Positions 45,635 through 54,576 of a stretch of 64,000 bases of DNA are shown here, piece after piece. How positions within the stretch are numbered: the first letter of the stretch is position 1; each line of letters starts with the position of its first letter. Origin of the DNA: Geothermovivens sp964644845 (GTDB lineage Bacteria > Zhuqueibacterota > Zhuqueibacteria > Oleimicrobiales > Geothermoviventaceae); contig CAZXXS010000041.1 in the NCBI GenBank assembly GCA_964644845.1, forward strand, positions 18,499 through 82,498. The letters are read 5' to 3'. The notes beneath the pieces are model-generated. The model was given only the letters and a program-made list of their open reading frames with translations, did no database searches and had not been told where the DNA came from. The position numbers and the translations under genes are program-made.

Positions 45635-48295
45635 GTGCCACTGCGAAAATCGACATTTTCCGTTTTAGTGTTTCTCTTGCTCGCCGCTCCTGCGTCTGCA
45701 GAAAGCCCCACCCTCTCTTTGTTCCTCCCCACACGCCCCGTACGGACCGGCGCGTTGGGTGTCCTCTGCACGGGCCTGGACCTCAACGAGCCAGTACGAG
45801 CACGTGTAGGCCTGGCGCTGAGCGGTGGTGGCGTACGCGGTATCGCCCAGATCGGCGTGCTGCAGGTTTTGCACGGGCACAGGATCCCCGTGGACGTCGT
45901 CGTCGGCACAAGCATGGGCAGCGTCATCGGTGGGCTCTACGCTGCCGGGCTCGATCCAGACGAGATTTGGGAATTCGCCAAGAACATCCGCTGGCAGGAC
46001 ATCCTGATCGACCGGCCACCGCGCTCCCACCTCTTCCTCGGCCAAAAGCGCGAGCGGGAACGCTACCTCATCCAGCTGCGACTTCAGGGTTCGTCTCTGC
46101 GCCCCGACATCCCGCTTGCCTTTACGCCAGGTCAGCGCCTCACCTCGACGCTCACTGCGGCTGTTCTCTCCTCCCCGTTTGGCTACCAGACGCGTTTTGA
46201 TTGCCTTCCCATCCGCTACCGGGCCCTGGCGACTGATCTCATCCACGGCCAGCCAGTACTTTTGCGAGGTGGCAACTTAGTGGAAGTGATGCGAGCCTCC
46301 GTTTCGATCCCACTCCTCTTCACCCCGGTTCAGCGGGGTGACACGCTTCTCGTGGATGGTGGACTTGTTTCGAACATTCCGGTTGCCCAAACCTACCGCG
46401 CTGGCGCCGATCTGGTGATTGCTGTCGACACTACGTCGCCACTGCGCAAGCAGGAGGAAATCAACCTTCCCTGGGAAGTGGCCGACCAGGTCACCACCAT
46501 CATGCAACGCGAACGCAATCGCCAAGAACTCGCTCAGGCCGACGTGGCCATCCGCGTGCCCTTTCCTGATTTGACGGCTCTGGACTTCAAAAATATCCAG
46601 GAAATCTACACAGCCGGCAAACGAAAAGCGGAGCTGGCTCTGCCGAGCATCAAAAGCTGTCTCGCAAGTTGCACCGACTCCCTTCTCTCCGCAACCTACG
46701 GCCTGCCCCTCGACACCCGGTTTCGCGTCCAGGTTGCTCGTCTACCGTCGTCCGTGCGCTGCCCCGACTCGCTCGACACAACCGGCTTCATCTCCCTTCG
46801 CGATTTACACCGCTTGATGCTGCGTGCCTACGCCAACGGCCTGCGCCACGTCCGCGCCTCCCTCGTGGGCGACACCCTTGTGGTAGACGGCACTCCCGCT
46901 CCCAAGTTGGATTCCATCCACGTCCAACACACCGGGCTCCTCGCTGCGAGCGAGCTGGACAGCGTGCTCGCCGGCTTCCGCGGCCGTGCTCTGGACGCAA
47001 CCTCCCTTGTGGCGCTTGTCAGCGCCATTCACCGCCAGTACAGACGTCACGGCTGGGCCCTTGCACATGTCGACTCCGTCGGTTTCGATTCGGCGCGCGG
47101 TCTGCTAACTCTGAAGATCAACGACGGCCGCATCGACCGCATCACCGTCGACGGGAACACACATACCCGCACTTACGTTATTCTGCGCGAATTTCCTCTG
47201 AGTGCGGGACAACCCTTCAACCTTCCGAAAGCCGAACGCGGCCTCGACCAAATCTACAGCACCGGCCTGTTCGAGTGGGTCGGTTTGGCTGTGCGCCAAT
47301 CCGCGAGCCACCAGGAAATCGTGATCCGGGTCAAGGAACGTGACAGTCGCCTCGTGCGCTTCGGCGCTCGCTACGACCTGGAACGACGCGGCAAGCTATT
47401 TGTAGAGTACGCCGATGAGAACCTTCTCGGCGCGGGCAACACCCTCAGCGCGCTTGGGCTTTACGGTGTGCGGGACCAGGAGGCGAGAATCGACTACCGC
47501 GTCGACCGCATTTTCCGCACGTTTCTCACCACCCAGTTCGATTTGTACCACAGATCCGGACGCCACTTCGCTTTTCGCAGCGGCCGTTCCGTGGGCGAAT
47601 ACCGCGAAAAACGCACCGGCTTCACCTTCCGTTTTGGGGAACAAATGCACCGGCTGGGCACGGTTTGGTTCGGGTTCCGTTGGGAAAACATTCTTCTCCG
47701 GCGCCTGTCAGGCGAAGGCTACCCCACCGGATCTTACACGTTACGCACAATCGGCATTCGCTCGCTGCTCGACTCCCGGGATCGCATCCCGTTTGCTCGT
47801 TCCGGCAAACGCCACGAGCTCTTCTACGAGTACTCTTCGGGCCGCTTCCTCACCAGTCAGATTTCGTACACCAAGTTCGCTTCCTCTCTGGAGTCCTTCT
47901 TCACATTCGCTGTGCGCCACACCCTGCACGCCAAGATCGACTGGGGTATTTCGGATCTCACAACGCCTTTTCCCGAACAGTACACACTGGGTGGGCAGAA
48001 TTCCTTCTACGGGCTGCGCGAGGAGGAGCTACGGGGTCGTCATTTCTGGCTCTCCAGCCTTGAGTACCGGTACGCCTTGCCCTGGGGTTTTCACGCCGAC
48101 TGGTACCTGAGTTTTCGCCTGGACTGGGGTGCCATCTGGCCAAAGGACATCATCAGCATCAGCAACAAGGATTTCTTCTACGGCGTAGGCGCAGCGCTTT
48201 CTGCCGACACGATCCTCGGTCCCTTCACCATCGCGTACGGCCGCACTCAGCACGGCGAGACACAGCTCTACTTCAGCGCTGGCAAGTCTTTCTGA
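45635..48295 (+). CDS. Patatin-like phospholipase fused to POTRA and outer-membrane barrel
   Basis: A protein of about 886 residues. GTG 45635 is chosen because it directly precedes a signal peptide (LRKSTFSVLVFLLLAAP, ending ASAES) and lies downstream of the promoter; the frame is open for 82 more codons without protein-like content. The patatin domain has the oxyanion loop GGGVRG (64-69), nucleophile Ser93 in GTSMG and Asp241 in DGG. A POTRA-like part follows (RIDRITVDGNTHTRTYVI), then a BamA-type surface-antigen barrel ending YFSAGKSF. The layout is that of PlpD-type (type Vd) autotransporters, in which the lipase is carried to the outer membrane by its own barrel. Confidence 0.9.
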   Translation: MPLRKSTFSVLVFLLLAAPASAESPTLSLFLPTRPVRTGALGVLCTGLDLNEPVRARVGLALSGGGVRGIAQIGVLQVLHGHRIPVDVVVGTSMGSVIGGLYAAGLDPDEIWEFAKNIRWQDILIDRPPRSHLFLGQKRERERYLIQLRLQGSSLRPDIPLAFTPGQRLTSTLTAAVLSSPFGYQTRFDCLPIRYRALATDLIHGQPVLLRGGNLVEVMRASVSIPLLFTPVQRGDTLLVDGGLVSNIPVAQTYRAGADLVIAVDTTSPLRKQEEINLPWEVADQVTTIMQRERNRQELAQADVAIRVPFPDLTALDFKNIQEIYTAGKRKAELALPSIKSCLASCTDSLLSATYGLPLDTRFRVQVARLPSSVRCPDSLDTTGFISLRDLHRLMLRAYANGLRHVRASLVGDTLVVDGTPAPKLDSIHVQHTGLLAASELDSVLAGFRGRALDATSLVALVSAIHRQYRRHGWALAHVDSVGFDSARGLLTLKINDGRIDRITVDGNTHTRTYVILREFPLSAGQPFNLPKAERGLDQIYSTGLFEWVGLAVRQSASHQEIVIRVKERDSRLVRFGARYDLERRGKLFVEYADENLLGAGNTLSALGLYGVRDQEARIDYRVDRIFRTFLTTQFDLYHRSGRHFAFRSGRSVGEYREKRTGFTFRFGEQMHRLGTVWFGFRWENILLRRLSGEGYPTGSYTLRTIGIRSLLDSRDRIPFARSGKRHELFYEYSSGRFLTSQISYTKFASSLESFFTFAVRHTLHAKIDWGISDLTTPFPEQYTLGGQNSFYGLREEELRGRHFWLSSLEYRYALPWGFHADWYLSFRLDWGAIWPKDIISISNKDFFYGVGAALSADTILGPFTIAYGRTQHGETQLYFSAGKSF

Positions 48296-48401
48296 CCCGT
48301 TTCTTTCTCGTCTCGTACCTGCTCCGGCCTCGCTAAGCTGCGTCTCCAACAGCCAACCTTCGTACGGTCGTAGAAACGCTCAGCTCGATTGCGATCTCCC
48401 A

Positions 48402-48440
48402 CCCAAAAAGAAAGCGGGCAGCCGAAACTACCCGCTTTCC
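48402..48440 (-). terminator. Rho-independent terminator of gyrA
   Basis: On the - strand GAAAGCGGG...CCCGCTTTC forms a stem with a loop of about 12 bases, followed by TTTTTGG. The + strand side also ends in a pyrimidine tract and may stop the patatin-barrel transcript. Confidence 0.85.
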
Positions 48441-48472
48441 TCTCCTCCAGCGTGTTCGCAACCCATCCCTGC

Positions 48473-50896
48473 TCACTCACCACCGTTGCCGTTAACCACC
48501 TTCGCAACGTCCGTAACCACGTCGCCTTCACCAACCTTAATGAGGCGGACACCCAGCGTGTCGCGCTTCATTGTTTTGATGTCGCGCGCCCTCAGGTGTC
48601 CCAGCTTGCCTTTCGCCGTTACAATCATCACGTCGTCATCCGGGCTAATGGCCATCGCGCTGACCAACTTCCCGGACTTCGCGCTCAATCTCGCCGTCAG
48701 CAGCCCTTTTCCGCCGCGGCTCGTGCGCCGGTACTCGCTCAGGTTCACAGCCTTCCCGTAACCCCGCTCCGAAACCACCAGGATCGTGCCGCCGTGCTTC
48801 ACAGTCACCATGCCGACGACACGGTCGTCCTTGCCAAGGCTGATGCCCTTGACCCCCGCGGCGGTGCGCCCCATCGGCCGAACCTCGCGCTCGCTGAAAC
48901 GAATCGCCTTCCCGGACGCGGTCACGAGCACGATGTCTTCAGAGCCGTCCGTCAGGCGGACATCAATCAGCTCATCCCCCTTCCTGACAGTCATGGCCTG
49001 CACACCGCTCCGCCGAGGACGGCTGAACTCCTCCAGTGGCGTCTTCTTCACCAGGCCTTGCGCCGTTGTCATCACCACAAAGGCGCCAGGCTCGAAGCGA
49101 CGTACCGCCACCGATGCCTCCACTTGCTCACCTTTGCTCAGCCGCAGAAGGTTCACCAGCGCGCGCCCTTTCGTGGTCGGGCCGGCGCTCGGAATCTCAT
49201 GCACTTTCAGGCCGTAACACTTACCCTTGTTCGTGAAGAACAGGATCGTGTGGTGCGTGGAAGCGACGAACAGGTTTTCCATCCAGTCGCCTTCCAAACC
49301 GGAAGCTTTCACCTTCGCGCGCTGCCGTTTGTAGCTCGACACCGGGAAACGCTTGATGAAACCCTTGTGCGACAGCGCGATCACCACATCCTCTTCCGCG
49401 ATCAGATCCTCAAGCGAGAATTCCTCCGTCTCAGCGACGATCTCTGTCCGCCGCTCGTCCCCGTACTTCTCCTTCAGGCTCTGCAGCTCCTGTTTAATGA
49501 GCTGCATTCTGCGAGCGCGACTCGCCAGCAAAGCGCGCAGACGTTCGATCGTTTTGATGGTTTCGCGGTACTCATCCTGGATTTTCTTGCGCTCCAGACC
49601 CGTCAGTCTTTGGAGCCGCATGTCCAGGATTGCCTGCGCCTGGATCTCGGAGAGTTTGAACTGGCGCATCAGCCCGCGTTTCGCCGTGTCGGGCGTCCGC
49701 GAACGTTTAATCAAAGCGATGATTTCGTCGATGTTGTCCAGCGCAATCAGGTAACCTTCCAGGATGTGTGCGCGCTTCTCGGCCTTGTCCAGTTCGTACT
49801 TGGCCCGGCGGACGACGACTTCGTGTCTGAAGTCGATGAAGTGTTGAAGCATCTCCTTTAAGTTCAACACCTTCGGTTGGCCGTCCACCAGGGCAAGCAT
49901 AATCACGCCAAACGTGGACTGCAGTGGGGTATGTTTGTAGAGCTGGTTGAGAACGACTTCAGGCTGAGCATCGCGCTTCAGCTCGATCACCACGCGCATC
50001 CCGTCGCGGTCGGACTCATCGCGAATGTCCACGATGCCGTCGATCTTTTTGTCCTGTACCAGGTTCGCAATCCGCTCGATCAGATTAGCTTTGTTCACCT
50101 GGTACGGTACCTCTGTAATCACGAGATTCTGGTGACCGGCACGTCCTTTCTCGACGTTCACCCGGCCCCGGACCGTAATGTGCCCGCGGCCCGTCCGGTA
50201 GGCCTCGTCGATACCTTCCACACCGTAGATGATGCCACCCGTCGGGAAATCTGGCCCCTTGATGTACTTCATCAACGTCTCAATTCGCAGATTGGGCCGA
50301 TCGATCAGTGCCGAGAGTGCATCCACAACCTCGTTCAGGTTGTGCGGTGGAATGTTGGTCGCCATGCCCACCGCGATGCCGGACGCTCCGTTCACCAGCA
50401 GATTTGGCAACAGCGCCGGCAGAACGCTGGGTTCCTTCAGCGTTTCATCGAAGTTGGGTACGAAGTCGACTGTGTTCTTGTCGAGATCGCGCAGAAGCTC
50501 TTCCGCGATTGGCGCCAGCCGTGCCTCCGTGTACCGCATGGCCGCTGGCGAGTCGCCGTCGATGGAGCCAAAGTTACCCTGGCCATCCACCAGTGGGTAC
50601 CGCATCGAGAAGTCCTGGACCATCCGCACCATCGTGTCGTACACAGCAGCGTCGCCGTGCGGGTGGTACTTCCCAAGGACTTCACCGACAATTCGCGCAC
50701 TCTTTTTGTACGGCGAGTTGGGGCGCAGGCCCAGTTCGAGCATCCCGTACAGCACGCGTCGGTGCACCGGTTTTAGCCCGTCGCGTACGTCTGGCAGCGC
50801 CCTGGCCACGATCACGGACATGGAATAGGCCAGGTAAGACTGCTTCATCTCATTTTCAATCAGTACAGGTAAAATCCTCTCAGAGCGGTTGTTCAT
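48473..50896 (-). CDS. gyrA: DNA gyrase subunit A
   Basis: An 807-residue breakage-reunion subunit of gyrase. The active-site tyrosine is Tyr122 in AAMRYTE, and numbering matches E. coli GyrA through this region. The quinolone-determining stretch reads GDAAVYDT: position 83 is Ala instead of Ser, and Asp87 is kept. The C-terminal pinwheel carries a GyrA-box-like SRGGKG, the hallmark of a supercoiling gyrase as opposed to ParC. The ATG has GGAGGTGAAC upstream at a rather long spacing. It is separated from gyrB by 264 bases with a terminator, so it has its own promoter. Tetramer A2B2 with the neighbouring gyrB product. Confidence 0.98.
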   Translation of the reverse strand: MNNRSERILPVLIENEMKQSYLAYSMSVIVARALPDVRDGLKPVHRRVLYGMLELGLRPNSPYKKSARIVGEVLGKYHPHGDAAVYDTMVRMVQDFSMRYPLVDGQGNFGSIDGDSPAAMRYTEARLAPIAEELLRDLDKNTVDFVPNFDETLKEPSVLPALLPNLLVNGASGIAVGMATNIPPHNLNEVVDALSALIDRPNLRIETLMKYIKGPDFPTGGIIYGVEGIDEAYRTGRGHITVRGRVNVEKGRAGHQNLVITEVPYQVNKANLIERIANLVQDKKIDGIVDIRDESDRDGMRVVIELKRDAQPEVVLNQLYKHTPLQSTFGVIMLALVDGQPKVLNLKEMLQHFIDFRHEVVVRRAKYELDKAEKRAHILEGYLIALDNIDEIIALIKRSRTPDTAKRGLMRQFKLSEIQAQAILDMRLQRLTGLERKKIQDEYRETIKTIERLRALLASRARRMQLIKQELQSLKEKYGDERRTEIVAETEEFSLEDLIAEEDVVIALSHKGFIKRFPVSSYKRQRAKVKASGLEGDWMENLFVASTHHTILFFTNKGKCYGLKVHEIPSAGPTTKGRALVNLLRLSKGEQVEASVAVRRFEPGAFVVMTTAQGLVKKTPLEEFSRPRRSGVQAMTVRKGDELIDVRLTDGSEDIVLVTASGKAIRFSEREVRPMGRTAAGVKGISLGKDDRVVGMVTVKHGGTILVVSERGYGKAVNLSEYRRTSRGGKGLLTARLSAKSGKLVSAMAISPDDDVMIVTAKGKLGHLRARDIKTMKRDTLGVRLIKVGEGDVVTDVAKVVNGNGGE

Positions 50897-50956
50897 TTGT
50901 TTGCTCGTTCACCTCCGTTGCATCCTGGTTGTTGAAAACACAGCGCCTCGATCAGC

Positions 50957-50971
50957 GCCTTACGATAAGGC
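50957..50971 (-). promoter_or_regulatory. Inverted repeat in the gyrA upstream region
   Basis: GCCTTA and TAAGGC pair around CGA, about 60 bases upstream of the gyrA start codon. It may be an operator or a leader hairpin. No good promoter hexamer pair was found nearby. Confidence 0.35.
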
Positions 50972-51091
50972 AAGTCTCCCCGTGCAAGCTACAAAAATAA
51001 CGCCAGCCGCTTTGTCGCTCCTTTCTCCCCTCAGCCTTGGTTTGGCCCCCTCTCTCCCCTTCCGTTCACCGGGTTTTCGGCGCGGCCACCA

Positions 51092-51120
51092 CACAAAATA
51101 ACGTCCGCGTACGCGGACGT
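51092..51120 (-). terminator. Terminator of gyrB built on a 20-bp perfect palindrome
   Basis: The palindrome ACGTCCGCGT/ACGCGGACGT (51101-51120) is followed on the - strand by TATTTTGTG. It lies 40 bases after the gyrB stop codon and separates gyrB from gyrA. Confidence 0.8.
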
Positions 51121-51160
51121 GCAACCATCGTTCCCTCCACACCCAATGTGGTCCCAGTCG

Positions 51161-53098
51161 TCAGACGTCCAGATTCTGCACGTATTTGGCGTTTTCCTCG
51201 ATGAATTTGCGCCGGGGGGCCACGCGGTCCCCCATCAGCGTCGAGAAAATACGGTCTGCCTCAAAGGCCTCCTCAATTGTTACCTGCAACAGCGTACGGC
51301 GCTCTGGGTCCATGGTCGTCCGCCACAACTGCTCGGGATTCATCTCGCCGAGACCTTTGTAGCGCTGCACGTCGACCCCATTCCGTCCGAGCTTCTCCAG
51401 TAACTCGTCGCGCTCGTCATCGTCATAAGCGTAGTACTCTTCCTTGCCTTTTCTGATCCGATAAAGTGGCGGTTGCGCAATGTAGATTTTCCCTTGTTCA
51501 ATCAACTCTCGCATGTATCGGAAGAAGAAAGTCAGCAGCAGCGTTCGGATGTGCGAACCGTCCACGTCAGCGTCGGTCATGATGATGATCTTGCCGTAGC
51601 GTAGCCGCTCTGCGTCAAAGTCATCCTTTCCGATCCCCGTCCCCAGCGCAGCCACGATCGTTCGAATTTCGTCGTTCGACAGGATCTTGTCGATCCGCGC
51701 TTTCTCGACATTGAGGATTTTCCCTTTCAGGGGCAGAATGGCCTGGAACTGACGATCTCGACCCTGCTTCGCCGACCCACCAGCCGAGTCACCCTCCACC
51801 AAGTACAATTCGGTGTGTTCGGGGTCCCGCACCGAGCAGTCAGCCAGTTTGCCCGGCAGTCCAGCGGTGTCCAGGGCCCGTTTTCTTCGCGTGAGCTCAC
51901 GCGCCTTTCTTGCGGCCTCCCGTGAGCGCGCTGCTGTAATCCCTTTCTCGATGATCCGTTTAGCATCACTGGGATTCTGCTCCAGGAAATTTGCCAACCC
52001 CTCCCCGACAATCGACTCCACAATTCCACGGACCTCGCTGTTACCGAGACGGGTCTTCGTCTGGCCCTCGAATTGCGGTTCCATCACCTTGACGCTCAGC
52101 ACTGCGGTCAGCCCCTCCCGTACGTCCTCGCCCGTCAAAACGAGTTCGCCGTTCTTGATGAGGTTGTTCTTCTGAGCGTACTGGTTCAGCGTCCGCGTTA
52201 GGGCTGTCCGAAAACCGATGAGGTGCGTCCCACCCTCAACCGTGTGAATGTTATTCACGTACGTAAAAACGTTATCGGTGAAGGAGTCGTTGTACTGCAT
52301 GGCAAGGTCGACCGGCACCCCATCCTTGTTTCCACTGATTGTGATGACTTTCTTGTGAACCGGCGTTCGCCCTTCATCGATGTACTGGACAAACTCCTTC
52401 AAGCCTCCTTTCGAGTAGAAAACCTCCTCCCGTTCCTCCCGCTCGTCGCGCAGCACAATTCGCAGGCCAGGGTTCAGAAACGCCAGTTCGCGGAGTCTTT
52501 CGCTAAGCGTCTCAAAGTTGAATTTCCTTTTCTTGAAGATCTCTTTGTCCGGGAGAAATGTTACCGTAGTCCCAGTGCCTTTTGCCTTCCCTTTCTCTTC
52601 CAAAGGTCCAACCGGCACACCGCGCTCGTACCGCTGCCAGTACCGCTTTCCATCTCTGCGGACCTCTACCTCCAGCCACTCAGACAACGCGTTTACGACC
52701 GAGACACCCACGCCGTGTAGACCCCCCGACACCTGGTAGATTTTCTTGTCAAACTTACCCCCTGCGTGGAGTGTGGTCATCACCACTTCGACCGCCGGCC
52801 TCCCCTCCGTCGGATGCTTGTCCACAGGGATTCCGCGACCGTTGTCGCTCACCCGCACAGCCCCATCCTTCCGGAGCACCACTTCGATTCGATCGCAGTA
52901 CCCCGCCAACGCCTCGTCCACACTGTTGTCTACGACCTCGTAAATGAGATGGTGCAGACCTCGGCCCGTGACGTCCCCGATGTACATCGCGGGACGACGC
53001 CGCACTGCTTCAAGTCCCTTCAGAACCTGAATCTGACTCGCGTCGTACCGATCCGCCTTTTCCTCAAGAGTAATCTTCTCTTTCGCTTTCGCCGTCAT
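51161..53098 (-). CDS. gyrB: DNA gyrase subunit B
   Basis: A 645-residue ATPase subunit of gyrase. The GHKL domain has RRPAMYIGD, VVDNSVDEA, DNGRGIPVD and GGLHGVGVSVVNALS; the TOPRIM domain has EGDSAGGSAKQGRDR and MTDADVDGSHIRTL; the tail has QRYKGLGEMNPEQLW, typical of GyrB. It is the short form without the insertion found in Gram-negative proteobacteria. ATG 53098 has only AGGA directly against it, so translation may rely on upstream coupling or the start may be slightly off. It is the fourth gene of the dnaN-recF-dciA-gyrB block and ends in its own terminator. Confidence 0.98.
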   Translation of the reverse strand: MTAKAKEKITLEEKADRYDASQIQVLKGLEAVRRRPAMYIGDVTGRGLHHLIYEVVDNSVDEALAGYCDRIEVVLRKDGAVRVSDNGRGIPVDKHPTEGRPAVEVVMTTLHAGGKFDKKIYQVSGGLHGVGVSVVNALSEWLEVEVRRDGKRYWQRYERGVPVGPLEEKGKAKGTGTTVTFLPDKEIFKKRKFNFETLSERLRELAFLNPGLRIVLRDEREEREEVFYSKGGLKEFVQYIDEGRTPVHKKVITISGNKDGVPVDLAMQYNDSFTDNVFTYVNNIHTVEGGTHLIGFRTALTRTLNQYAQKNNLIKNGELVLTGEDVREGLTAVLSVKVMEPQFEGQTKTRLGNSEVRGIVESIVGEGLANFLEQNPSDAKRIIEKGITAARSREAARKARELTRRKRALDTAGLPGKLADCSVRDPEHTELYLVEGDSAGGSAKQGRDRQFQAILPLKGKILNVEKARIDKILSNDEIRTIVAALGTGIGKDDFDAERLRYGKIIIMTDADVDGSHIRTLLLTFFFRYMRELIEQGKIYIAQPPLYRIRKGKEEYYAYDDDERDELLEKLGRNGVDVQRYKGLGEMNPEQLWRTTMDPERRTLLQVTIEEAFEADRIFSTLMGDRVAPRRKFIEENAKYVQNLDV

Positions 53099-53185
53099 TC
53101 CTGTCGTTTAATCCTTTGCTGTTATTCCGCCCCTTCAGCCCTGCATCAAAGCCCACGGCTCAGGAAAACATTTTGTGCTCTAAAT

Positions 53186-53461
53186 CTAAACAAATCGTAT
53201 GTCCACTACGGACTTGGAGCCCGTCTGCTCCTGCAACATACTTAAAATCCGTTCTTTTTCCAAAGCTAACTCATTCCGCCAAACCGGACTCTCCACTTTA
53301 ACGACCATCACACCGTTTTGGATGCGTTCCGCTTTTGAAACGTCTGCAATCCGCTCCCCAACTACCTGCGGCCACGCATCGAGCAAGCGCTGGTACTCCA
53401 GCCGCTTCTCGTACCCGAGTTCTTTGATCAACCTGTTGAGAAACTGCTCGAGCGCTTTCAA
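53186..53461 (-). CDS. DUF721/DciA-family helicase-loader-like protein
   Basis: A 91-residue protein of the DUF721 family (LLDAWPQVVGERIADVSKAERIQNGVMVVKVESPVWRNEL), which includes DciA, the ancestral operator that loads the replicative helicase DnaB in bacteria lacking DnaC or DnaI. The KH-like core with the conserved Trp-Pro-x-Val-Val-Gly is complete. Its ATG overlaps the recF stop by four bases, so it is coupled to recF. The position between recF and gyrB is the common one. A role in helicase loading at the nearby origin is inferred from family. Confidence 0.9.
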   Translation of the reverse strand: MKALEQFLNRLIKELGYEKRLEYQRLLDAWPQVVGERIADVSKAERIQNGVMVVKVESPVWRNELALEKERILSMLQEQTGSKSVVDIRFV

Positions 53462-54576
53462 GGCTCCACCTCCCGAATGACCCCCTTCTCGACTCTGAAG
53501 ATTGCGATTTCCTCCGATGCCCCGCTCGCGAGCTCCAGCACACGTTCCTCCTCTGCCGACGTGGCTAACACCTGGTAGGCACGCACGGCCGTAACAAGAC
53601 GGCCCGCCCTCACGACATCCAGATCCGAGAAAACATCGTCCAGCAACAACACCGGCTTTTCACCCCGTCGCTCCCTTATTTCCTCCATCTGAGCAAGTCG
53701 CAGGGCAAGAATCGCCGTTTTCTGTTCGCCCCGACTGCCGAAGCGACGGAGCTCGACGCCGCCGACCCGAATTACGAGTTCATCAAGATGCGGTCCCACC
53801 AGCGTAATCCCCCGCCTTCTTTCACTCTCGAATACTCTCGCGAACGCCCTTCGCATTCCATCGGCGTAGCTCCCCTCGACCGCCTGCACATTTGGTCGGT
53901 ACTCAAGCTCGATCTGCTGGCCGGGCCCCGCGACTGTGTCGTAATGCCGTACCACGCGCGCCTGCAATCGTTCTACGATTGCCTGCCGCCGAGCACACAC
54001 TTGACTCCCGTAGCCAATGAGACCTTCCGTCCATGGCTCGATTTTTTCCCGCACGACGTCTGATCTACTCTCCCGCAGTTCTCGCAAGAGGAGATTGCGT
54101 TGCCGTAGGGCCCTAAGGTAATCCCGAAGCGTGGCCAGGTACGCCGGACTCAGAAGCCCAAGCAACCCATCGAGGTACTTTCTTCGCGCTTTGGGGTCCC
54201 CAGCCGCGATTTCAAAGTCCCACGCCCCACTCAGTACAACTGGGAATTGCCCCACCAGCTCCTGTCTTCTTGAAAGGCGCTTATTTCCTACGGAAAATTC
54301 CTTCCCTTTGCGGCCAACCTCCACCCGCACACTTGTTTCCACGCCCCCCCTAACACGAAAGTTCGCCTCGACGACCGCGCGCTCCTGCCCCCATCGTAGC
54401 AAATCGGCATCTGTCCCGCGAAACCCCCTTCCGTACGCGCAAACGTAGACTGACTCAAGAAGGTTTGTCTTCCCGCTCGCGTTGGCCCCTACCACCAGAT
54501 TCAAACCAGCCCTGGGCTTGAACGCGACCTTTTCGTAATTTCGAAAATTCTGCGCCCGGACGCTACTAATCAGCAT
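53458..54576 (-). CDS. recF: DNA replication and repair protein RecF
   Basis: A 372-residue SMC-like ABC ATPase that helps load RecA at gaps. MLISSVRAQNFRNYE is the usual N-terminus, Walker A is GANASGKTNLLES, the signature region is FGSRGEQKTAIL and Walker B is PVLLLDDVFSDLD. ATG 54576 is chosen because the sequence then starts exactly like other RecF proteins; it lies inside the last codons of dnaN (11-base overlap), so the two are translationally coupled. An in-frame start 69 bases upstream would add unrelated residues read from dnaN in another frame. Confidence 0.96.
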   Translation of the reverse strand: MLISSVRAQNFRNYEKVAFKPRAGLNLVVGANASGKTNLLESVYVCAYGRGFRGTDADLLRWGQERAVVEANFRVRGGVETSVRVEVGRKGKEFSVGNKRLSRRQELVGQFPVVLSGAWDFEIAAGDPKARRKYLDGLLGLLSPAYLATLRDYLRALRQRNLLLRELRESRSDVVREKIEPWTEGLIGYGSQVCARRQAIVERLQARVVRHYDTVAGPGQQIELEYRPNVQAVEGSYADGMRRAFARVFESERRRGITLVGPHLDELVIRVGGVELRRFGSRGEQKTAILALRLAQMEEIRERRGEKPVLLLDDVFSDLDVVRAGRLVTAVRAYQVLATSAEEERVLELASGASEEIAIFRVEKGVIREVEP

